Positions 45,326-54,501 of a stretch of 64,000 nucleotides of DNA are shown in pieces (position 1 is the first letter of the stretch; every line of letters begins with the position of its first letter). The stretch spans positions 62,001-126,000 of the forward strand of contig CANTFL010000529.1 in the NCBI GenBank assembly GCA_947650285.1. Reading direction: 5' to 3'. The stretch comes from Hyaloperonospora brassicae. Taxonomy: Eukaryota; Oomycota; Peronosporomycetes; Peronosporales; Peronosporaceae. The notes beneath the pieces are model-generated. The model saw only the letters and a list, made by a program, of their open reading frames with translations. It was not told the origin of the DNA and did no database searches. The translations under genes were made by a program, and so were the position numbers.

Positions 45326-47340
45326 TGGACGATATGAAGACGAACTTAGCGGTCTTGTATCACATATAGTTGTTCCTGTTCCGCCGCTGAATGTTCTTGG
45401 TAAAGTGACATCAGTATCGAGCGTGATAGGTTGGTCTTGTCTGGACTATACGCAAAATCCTGGTAAATACAGTGACTTTAGTGTACTCAATAATAATCAG
45501 GTTGGAAGCAACGAATATCAAGAGGTATCAATTGTGATGATCGCTAGCATGCACATCAAGTTTACCCGTCTGAAATACAAAAACTCGGCACGATACTTAA
45601 ACTCGACTAGTGGTAGTGGCGACTCATAATTCTGTTTGAGATGGTTCTTAAAGACCTCTAACGACCCGGATACATATGAATCATAAATATCAATCCCTAT
45701 ATCCTGAGCCTTGGGTTAACTAGATAAGTCAGTTTGGTCGATTGCGACTTGTATTTCGTCGCCAATGATGAGACGATCTCTCAATGCGCTGTCCAACTTG
45801 AACGAACTATCTTCACAGGTAATAATCCTCGAGCCGTTTTGTACTTAAAAACCGATATATTTACTTTTTAGTCGACCCGCCCACATCATCATTAAGTTGC
45901 TATCATATATTAAATTACTTGTTGAGCCTTCAGATATCTCAACTACTCTGATTGTTGAAAGTCTTTGATGGATAAGCGAGGATTTTTTTCTAGTTTAACC
46001 ATGGGTTAATTTTATCTCAACTTGGTGATTCGGGTATGTCGTAATTCTCTGTCAAAAGCCTTCAACATGCTACTGATGGCGTTCTTACGAATGCAAGAAA
46101 CTCATTCATTTAACCGCATTCCATTTGAGATTTATCGAATGGAAATAAGTTTCACGCGTGGCGTAAAAGCTGTGTCCCTCAGGCAACATGATTATGTTTG
46201 ACTAAACGATCAAGGTCGTATAACGGTGTACGAAGTGTTATTGGTAAGCCCTTGAACAGTGTCAAAACAGGAATATGCTGTCCAAGCTACACGTATACTG
46301 TACGTGCCGTCGAAGCAAAGAATTTGAGCAAGGATTGATCAGAAGGGAAGTCAAGTAAGATTATATACTATATATACTAAAGTTAAACCTTGGTCATAAA
46401 ACCCATTTATCGCATTTGAATTACATACAGCTACATAAATCTTGATGCGGAATCGCACTTATCTACCTTTGCGCGCCTCTAGCAGCGATCAGTTGTTTTG
46501 TTGATATACAAAATGGCCTATATAAACCAAGTGTGAAGCAGCACCGAATGATGTATCGAAAGAAAACATTCCTTCCATATTAAAAACATCTTTATGTTGA
46601 CTTATATTGCTATCAGTCTGACGTGGATCGTTATCAAATAAAGAAAATACTTAGGTCTTTGCAGTGCGAAGGCAAGGCGTATGCATTGTGTCTATTTTAA
46701 TGTGTATGGTGTACGAATATTAACAGCGGCTTGCCGTTCGGTAATGAGAAGACGCAGCCGTAGACGCTACATTTGTGCGGAGTCGGTTTAATACAGATAC
46801 TTATACTGGTTATTTATCAGTGACAGAGAAACGTACAAACGTGTCACAAATAGAGTCTTATTAAAGCTTTTAAGGATACAGGGATCCGAATGAAAACAAT
46901 TTGCGAAGCGTGCAGAATGCGGTCGTATCGTTAATAAGGTAATATTCACTGTTTTACTCAAGAATCACACCATGATCACAACGTAACAAATCTGTGTCGT
47001 AGAGACGATAGATCAAGAGCAGATTAAATTATACATACATTTGCGTCATAAACCTTGGATTGATGGAGATGCTGATGCGGAATAACCTGTGTGCGACGAG
47101 TTTAAAGAGCACCTATCAATCACTAGTGGAGGCTGAACAACGTCGGTGTGGATTGGGAAACTCACACTAACAATGCATATATATACGTACCTGCGGCGTT
47201 CGTTAGCACTAGAGTAGTAAACCAGGTGGTATAGTTATAACCTGGAGTGGTATGAGTGGAAACGATGTGGATTCGTCATATCGTAGCGAGGAAGTAAGAT
47301 TTTGGACAAGTGGAGTTGGGAAGCGGTGATTAAAGGATGG
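45326..47340. other. AT-rich unassigned sequence
   Basis: No gene or mobile-element motif is readable. Composition is distinctly more AT-rich than the host genes, with short TATATA stretches near 46365-46380 and 47178-47188. Confidence 0.4.
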
Positions 47341-47347
47341 TTTTTCG

Positions 47348-48668
47348 GTAAAATAAAAAATGCCCCATTTGATCACGAAAAAAAATGCCTCAAGTAATTG
47401 GAAAATGAAAAAATGCCCCACGTCCTAGCTTTATTAAGTTAATGTGGCACACATAGAATCAAGTGTTCCTAATCATTTTATTTTTCCCTTTCACGACCGT
47501 GACCAACCCCCGCCCGGGTCAGGAAGCCGCGGAGAGGGTTCTGCCGCGGGCGTGCTGCGCTTGTAGCCACCAGTTGCAAAACTCTCTCCGTGACCCGGCC
47601 CCAAACAGGGCGGGGTTGTTCACGGCCACCCCTAGTCGGTATGTGCTAAAGTTGTTGAATCTGATGTTATTAATTCTGTTATTGTTCTTTCAGTATATAT
47701 CGTTGATGTTGTTGCTGCTACTGGTGATGCTACTGCTGTTGTTGCTGTTGCGGTTGTTGTAGTAGGTGCTGTTGTTGATGTTGTTGCTGCTGCGGTTTTT
47801 ATTGTAGGTGTTGCGCTTGAGTTGTTTGGAGTGTGGCTGCATCATTATTCTCGACATGAGAGGCACTTCTCAAGAGTAGCGTGGTGGGCGCAGGATACAG
47901 ACGAAGTGGGCTTGGATATTGTGCTGCTTCGCTACAAGGTTCGTACATCAAATTTAGAGCCAGCATATTCTGACTCGAGTAATCTTATTACTAGCGTGGC
48001 GCCTTACAGCATATATCCTTATCAGGGTAATAACAAAAGCCAAACACCTTAGTGGGCGCGGGAAAACGTGACGTAAGTGGTAAATGAGCACTGTGTATCG
48101 TCAGAGTATTGTCTGCGAAGACATCCGGTACACTTCTAATACCAATCTGCCATTTTTTTTGTCGGTGACGTCGCAGTTAATTCTTAAATACATCCTGATT
48201 ATTGGCATCTTGAAATATGGCCTGGAAACTTAACTTGTTGTGACCATAAGATGCCCCGAAGCTGCAGCGATTGTGTTTCTTTTTTACTATCTTTACGGTC
48301 ACCTCCTTCGTGATTCGTAATCGTTTAGAAGCATTTCTGCGTTTTGTGATCGACAAAAGTACGTGTAGGATGAAGTTAATGCCCTTAGGGAGCAATCTTC
48401 TTCTCCAAAAACCAGTGTGTATCGATAGAAGCAGCGTTGACTTGCCCTTGCACTTCGATAAAGGCACGGTACGAGCTGGTAGCTATTTATTATGTTACAT
48501 TTGGGCGCAAAAATGCCAAAAATGTATATTTAACTCACTTGCTACCTCGACTGCTGGCAACGTCTATCTCACTCGCTGCTGTCGAACCTTTTCTGTAATA
48601 ATAGGATGTGGGGCATTTTTTTATTTTTGTGATTAAAATGGGGCATTTTTTATTTTCCCTAATTTTTA
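47348..48668. mobile_element. Candidate 1.3 kb inverted-repeat element with GGGGCATTTT arms
   Basis: The left arm (47348-47428, AAAATAAAAAATGCCCCATT ... AAAAAATGCCCCACGTCC) is repeated in inverse orientation at the right (48600-48668, ATGTGGGGCATTTTTT ... ATGGGGCATTTTTTATTTT). Each arm contains the ATGCCCC block twice. No transposase is readable between them, so if mobile it is non-autonomous. No target duplication was recognised. Confidence 0.45.
47483..47640. repeat. GC-rich imperfect hairpin
   Basis: Left arm CCGTGACCAACCCCCGCCC, GGGTCA and CGGAGAG is mirrored at the right by CTCTCCGTGACCC, GGGCGGGG, TTGTTCACGG. The island is far richer in GC than its surroundings and is followed by GTT/GCT-rich simple sequence (47650-47820). 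Confidence 0.7.
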
Positions 48669-50461
48669 GCTCTAAAGAGCAAAATGTAGATTATAGTGGT
48701 TTTATCTTAAGACGCTATATTGGCTACATGCAATTTATGTGGATAATACTTAACGTGACGTAGGTGTACATTTGGAGCGATTAGGCCATTTAAGCCGCGT
48801 GTATAAAACAAGGTCGTGACTGCAACGTCACATTTTTTGTTGTGATGGAGATACCGAAAGGAACTCAGGTTTGGCAATGGTATGTGCCGGGTCCCACCAC
48901 AGTATGGGAATATATTTAGCGCATATAAAAGGTTACAAGGAACGGTGCTATATGTTTATTGGCGTTTTGAAAGGAGTGGATGTATGCCACGACACACTTT
49001 AGTCGTATCAGGTCAAAAAATGGATCAATTCCACTACATTCTCACGAAACACGAATAAAACAAGCGGGTACACTTTGGTCAAGAATTACTATACAATAAT
49101 TTAATAATTTTATAGACTAACTTAGAGTCGAACAGACTTGTTTGTATAATGGAAGCGATGCGATGCACGTATAATTTCTGTGGGAATCTACATCGACATC
49201 ATGTTGGTAACGTCTCCTATATCATCGAAGATCGACAGACTTTTTAAATTTGGCAAATGTGTCTGTAAAGAATCCAATATTAGCGCATAAATTTCATGAA
49301 ATGCAAATCAATTTTACAATTAATGTGACTTTTATTTTTGACGAAGAAGTAATAATTGTAACTATGCTAAAGGAACTGGATTTGAAATGCGCTTATGGAA
49401 TACGAATTCCCGTATATACTACCACTGCTCACATTGTCGAAAATGATGATACTGCTTCTATATATTACACTGGATGTATAGCTGGCATGTTATTTTCAAT
49501 CACTGATGGATTCTCTGTTATAGATATTGCGACGCACTTCTCTTGATATTTAGTTTGCTTACATCGTGATACTGACTTAAGCGTTGCGAGACGGAAGGTG
49601 GTCGAACACTTGCCAAGAAACTAGCCAGGTTTTTACAAGTGTCGATAGATCTTCGTCAGCGAGTGAAAATACATGTCTATCTAAATGCGCCACTTTAATT
49701 TGGTTGCATAAGCTACGCATACTTTGCTGCAGAAAAGTCGAAATGGAAAATCGATAGTAAGAGGTATCTCAAAGTAGTGTTCTACCAGTTATACACTTTA
49801 ATTTACTCGCAAAAAACAAGGTGTGTGTTTCCATGCCCACTACTCAGCAGTGATCAATACGGAGTCGGTCGTGGTTGCAACGACGATTGGCACGAGAGAA
49901 TTGCCAGAGGATGGATGGCACCGTGCCGATGTCGCTTCAATTTTATTACAATAAACAAAATTTACTATTCTTTCTACGAAGCGTATTTGTTATGTAAATT
50001 TACCGTTCCCTGCACGTACATCGTATAAAAGGCCGAGAGGCCGAGAGGATCCTGCCTACGCTGAATCAGTACAAGTAAGTGCCGATTTTGCAAGATCATC
50101 TTCACCTTTCGTTATTGGTAAATGAATATGTTTTTGCGGTAGGAAGTATGCGTTTATTTGCACTCGTGTAAAGTAGTTAATAGTAGAAGCTGATATATTA
50201 AGTGTTAGTTCTCTCGTTACACTGCCCTACATGTTCTTCACCTACACTGAAACTTGACCTGGTCAAGTTGCAGATGGCGCACGTCCAGTTCGTAGGCCAC
50301 CATGTGTTGATGCCACATGTCTTTCGCATCTTCGATCCCACTGGCTTCACGCCCTGGTCGTCTTATGTGGCGTTCGTGTCTCTGCGTTCCACTTAGTAAG
50401 TCGTTAGTGTTGTCGAAGAAGCGCCTCGGCCAGAGAGTGGGAACCGAACGGTACGTTTAGA
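48669..50461. other. AT-rich unassigned sequence
   Basis: No gene supported. A 98-codon plus frame at 49250-49546 has no domain and an AT-rich codon use unlike the host genes. Confidence 0.4.
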
Positions 50462-50549
50462 CGATTAGTAATGCGCGAAGGAGCGATTACTAATGCGCGA
50501 CTGTACGATTGGTAATGCGCGACATAGCGATTACGAATGTGCAGTTGAA
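50462..50549 (+). repeat. Four tandem 22-bp repeats
   Basis: Units begin at 50462, 50484, 50506 and 50528, each starting CGATT and carrying (T/G)AATGCGCGA; the fourth is more diverged. They sit 220 bp left of the Pack-MULE. Confidence 0.85.
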
Positions 50550-50763
50550 GAATCCAGTAGGTTTAGAGTAGCAAAATAGTTTGCGAACTAAGGACCTAAA
50601 TATAATTACTTTTCATTTTACTGTCTAGTGCTCAAGTACCTTTGTTTTTCGTTAGATTATTGGTCAATCTGGTGAGGTCGGACGTTACCTGTAACAGGTC
50701 TTGCAGTTGACCGTTCAACCTCGATGACCTGTGAGAAGTGGTAATTTCAATACTTGCAAGTAT

Positions 50764-50771
50764 AGTGTATA
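50764..50771. repeat. Left target-site duplication of Pack-MULE
   Basis: AGTGTATA immediately before the left TIR; the identical octamer occurs at 51829-51836 after the right TIR. Confidence 0.7.
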
Positions 50772-50868
50772 GGCCACGACGAGGGGAACCCCCATTTTGC
50801 TACGGGTACACCAGCCCGCCTAGAAGTATAAAAAAGGACTTCACATTTTATAGTGCAGTATAATATGT
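50772..50868. repeat. Left TIR of Pack-MULE
   Basis: Key matched blocks with the right TIR: GGCCACGAC, AGGGG(A/C)ACCCCC, TGCTACGGG, and CTTCACATTTTATAGTGCAG (CCTCACATTTTATAGTGCAG on the right). Confidence 0.8.
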
Positions 50869-50927
50869 AAACACGTAGTCACTTACTAATGATCCCTATC
50901 TCTTTATCTTATACGACAGATCCACTC

Positions 50928-51290
50928 ATGCGCGAGATTTTATCAATCCATCTTGGCCAGGGCGTTATTCAAACAGGTAATGCCTGCTGGGATCTCTACT
51001 GTCTCAAACATGGTGTCCGATTCGATAGTTTGATGCCGAGTGACCTGACCATCGGCAGTGCAACGACTCGTTTGCGACGTTTTTTGCCAAGATGGGCACG
51101 GACAAACACGCACGCGTGCAGTGTTTGTGGACGTTGAGGCTACCGTCTGTGACGAGGTACGTACTGGTACACAGCGTTGAATGTCCAACCCCGAGTAGAT
51201 TATTATGGGTACGAAAATGCAGAAAACAATTACGCACGAGGTGTTACACCAACATGCTGGAGACCGTCGCTGAGTTTATGGCTGTTCTTT
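50928..51290 (+). pseudogene. Captured 5' fragment of an alpha-tubulin gene
   Basis: The sequence starts [20 protein letters not shown] and continues [10 protein letters not shown] ... MPSD, the unmistakable alpha-tubulin N-terminus. Further conserved pieces follow in shifted frames: [15 protein letters not shown], then [17 protein letters not shown], and ENAENNYARG. Two frameshifts (near 51060 and 51120) and a stop after RTGTQR make it non-functional. About 120 codons of the ~450-codon gene are present, and the order and spacing match without long gaps. Confidence 0.88.
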
Positions 51291-51730
51291 AGGTAGCGCC
51301 ACGATCGCACTTACTGTAGACCTGTTGCAGACTTACCTTGTTTTCTTTGATCTGGCGACTACGATGGCATACCCTTGGGTAACCGCAAACCCGTTTAAGG
51401 TTGATTCAATTACGTTCCTGGAAGGAAAGCTGGTATTAATGAGAGCGGCACGTGGGGGTTGGAGCTGTTTAGCGACGGTTGTTCCTTTCTCGGGCATTCG
51501 TACGTCATTTTAGAAGTCCAGCTGGTGGGTGTTACTATCCGTTGTTTCCTGTCGTATCGCATGAGTATGAGGGGGCATGGACGCAGATGCGCGGCCAATA
51601 CAGGTGTCTCACACATGTTCTTTTTCCTTTGTATTATGGGATATCCCCTCTTTTTTCCCAGAGCCCTAGTCCATACAATCTCAGCAATATGGTTGGGTGC
51701 TTTACATACAATTGTATTGTACTGTCCACG

Positions 51731-51828
51731 TACATTATTCTGCACTATAAAATGTGAGGTCATTTATATTATTTCAGGCGCGCGGGTGTGCCCGTAGCAA
51801 TAATAGGGGGTGCCCCTAGTCGTGGCCC
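51731..51828. repeat. Right TIR of Pack-MULE
   Basis: Inverse copy of the left TIR, from TACATTATTCTGCACTATAA to CGTGGCCC. Confidence 0.8.
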
Positions 51829-51836
51829 AGTGTATA

Positions 51837-52615
51837 TCACTTGTTCGCGATTATCTTGTTCGCTACTATTTATATTCGCATTAATTAAAGTTAGTTCTAA
51901 AAAATGCAAGAAATTCGATATAGAATGAAACTTATATTGCACCACAATATGTATTCACATGATCCCTGGCAGTAATATTCGTAGGTTTACGATACATCTG
52001 TGTTGCTTTTTTATCTAACTTATCTTATGCCATTAATAATGTGTGATTAATACAAATAGAGCGTTTTGGTCTTATCTTGCTATTTTTTTAAATTGAAAGT
52101 AACTGGTCCTTTGACATTATCGATTTTTAATTCTTCTATTTTTTCTGTCTTGAGGTTCATTTTTATTTTCGTGATGTATTTCGTATTCTGTATTGGACTT
52201 TATTAGCATCATAGTTTATCCTATCTTAGAGGGTTGCCATTCGGCAGATATACTGGACCAAATGACAATCGCTCTTTTGGCATCAAATTGGGTGCTCTCA
52301 AGTTGCTTTGTTGTGATCATTAATCAGCAGCAACTCACTTTAACGCAACAGACGTGACTGGTATTGTATGCAAGTGCGTTTCCAAGACTCTTGTTGTTCT
52401 TTGCTCAATTAACAGAAACGAAAAAGTCATCGCTTTCGTTTTCGCTGCACATTGTAATGGGCGTTGACAAGAGAATCGCTATCAGTATTCACCTTTTCTG
52501 TATCAAAACAACCAAAAACAAAACAACACCACCAACAAGCAGCGAATTAGACGAAGAAAACCCGTCATCTAACGGGATCAAAACGCCCCATCCAAACACT
52601 TCGTAACCTGTTGGC
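51837..52615. other. Intergenic, AT-rich, includes TLDc promoter
   Basis: No gene readable. The right end must hold the promoter and leader of the TLDc gene starting at 52616. Confidence 0.4.
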
Positions 52616-54368
52616 ATGGGGAATTCTGCGAGTAGCACGGCACGCGCTGCTCGGAAGGGTCCGTTCAGTGACGAGGTGCGGCGGCTGTTTGCTGAACAAG
52701 TTTCCGTATAGCTGGTGATGATCGTGTACGAAACTCATTGTATGTGTGTTGCTATGGCGGTCGCGCAGGAGTACGAGTGTTTGAACGGGAAGTTCAATGA
52801 ATTGATCGCGTCGGCGTCGTCCGAAGCTGCAGTGGTCACCAACTTGCAGGTAAAAGAATTGTAGCCGAACCATTGCTGCCCATGCCGAAGTTACACTGTC
52901 ATGTGTGTTGGTACCGCAGACGTGGCTCGAGCTGTCTCCACCTGCTGCAGCTCCAGAAGAGTTGACGGCTCCGTGCTTTCGATTGGGCTCGGCCTTTTAT
53001 CGTTTGTGCTTGGAAGCTAACGAGAACGACGAGATGGATGGAGACCGGCCGAAAAGTTTGCTCATGGAAGACTTTGCACGAGCAGGTGCGAGTCTGTCGC
53101 TAGTGTAGTGTTATATTTCTTTCTCCTTCTGTTTCTCTTTCTTACTTTGTTACATTTCCCTTCTTCTCGTAGTCGCACATTGTGTGCGGGCGTCGTCGCA
53201 ATCAATCTGCCGATCGCTCTTCCGTCTGTTTGCCGAGAACGCTCGTGCTGGTGCTATGACAGAGCAAGGATTGAGTCAGCTGCTGTTTGCCTGCCTTGTT
53301 ATGGCAGGAGGCAAGGACGCTGACGATGCGGATCGTATCGCACATGTGGCAAAGTCACTCGGTCGTGCCGCCATGCCACCAACTCATACCGAGGCGACGA
53401 ACGACGATTTTGTCCGATGGATTGGAGCTCAGTTTCCTCTTCTCTACACGGTCTTCATGTCATGGATGTCGCGTAAGAGCTTCGGGACGATCTTGACTAA
53501 AGCGCCGTACGAATTGCCCCGATTGTCGCACCAAAGCGGCATATTGGCCAGGTAATGTGGCTTCGGAGGTTCCCTTCTAGCTCGCCATTGTAACTCATTG
53601 ATTGCGATTGGTATAAATGTTTTGAAACAGGTCGCATTTCGTGGCGTTGTCGACCGTCACGACGTCAATGCAGACATCGCTTAGTCGATTATACACAAGT
53701 GCACAGGACGGGTTGAGTTTCAATCGTCTAAGCTACCACATCCTAGGGTATTCTGGCCCAACCCTGACGGTCATCCGTGATACGCAGGGAGGTATGTACA
53801 ATGTTGTCCGCTGGTTACTTTCTGTGCTTACACTGACAATCTTTTTGGACCAGCTGTGTTTGGCATGTTCTGTGATACTGAGTGGAAGGAGTCGAGTCGC
53901 TACTATGGAGGCAATGGATGCTTTCTCTGTCGAATGGAGCCTGACATTAGCATCTACCGTGTGTCTGCGAGTGGCTCGAACAAAAACTACATGTACCTGA
54001 ACTCGAAGGGTGTCGCGCTCCCACGTGGACTCGGCATCGGAGGATCAACTGAGAAGTTTCGGTTGTTTTTGGGCGAAGACCTGGACGAGCATAGCTACAC
54101 AACTCCGAAAGACTTGTCGTTCGAATCAGGTCGGTTATCGTCCAGCGAGCAGTTTTCAGTTGAGGCCATCGAAGTGTGGGGCTGCGGGGGAGAAGAAAGC
54201 AAAGAGGGCCAAAAGACGCACCGTCAGGAGACAGCTGACCTGATCAGCCGGGCAAGGAAGGTCGATAAGGCTCAGTTCGTCGGAAGTGACTTCGATAAAG
54301 AAATGTTTTTGGGGAAAACATTTGGGCACGGAACGGACAGAGCTCGTGTTGCCGACGACGAGCCATAA
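52616..54368 (+). CDS. TLDc-domain protein, MEAK7/TLDC1-like
   Basis: Six exons: 52616-52699, 52769-52849, 52920-53085, 53173-53551, 53631-53791, 53854-54368 (461 aa). The N-terminus MGNSASST is a good N-myristoylation site, as in mammalian MEAK7, a lysosome-associated mTOR pathway regulator. A helical N-terminal region follows, including FAENARAGAMTEQGLSQLLF, which resembles an EF-hand/VHL-like helical module. The TLDc domain spans roughly residues 230-420: LSRLYTSAQDGLSFNRLSYHI, GPTLTVIRDTQG, AVFGMFCDTEW, YYGGNGCFLCRMEPDISIYR, NYMYLN, and FRLFLGEDLD then VEAIEVWGCGG. TLDc proteins of this type can bind V-ATPase. The first donor (GTTTCC) is off-consensus; other junctions agree in phase. Convergent with the AMBRA1-like gene, 133 bp between stops. 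Confidence 0.9.
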
Positions 54369-54501
54369 ACGTGAGTGGCACACTGAGCTCAAAGAGCTGC
54401 AAATATCGTCACCGTCACGTGCATCACTTAATTACATCACATGGAACGTTTTCACATCGCGTTTCCTTCAACTCTAATTTGCGTGACGAACCAGTAAGAA
54501 C

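Larger units (their letters stand above)
50772..51828. mobile_element. Pack-MULE: Mutator-type element carrying an alpha-tubulin fragment
   Basis: Long terminal inverted repeats begin GGCCACGAC at both ends and run about 97 bp with roughly 80% identity by eye. The element is flanked by the 8-bp direct repeat AGTGTATA (50764-50771 and 51829-51836). Long GC-starting TIRs plus an 8-9 bp target duplication are the Mutator-like signature. No transposase is present; instead the left half carries host gene sequence (alpha-tubulin). The right half (about 51300-51720) is open in places but unrecognised and could be another captured piece. Confidence 0.75.

Noticed and set aside
50462..50549. CRISPR-like array
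   Set aside because: The 22-bp units are directly adjacent with no spacers and the DNA is eukaryotic.
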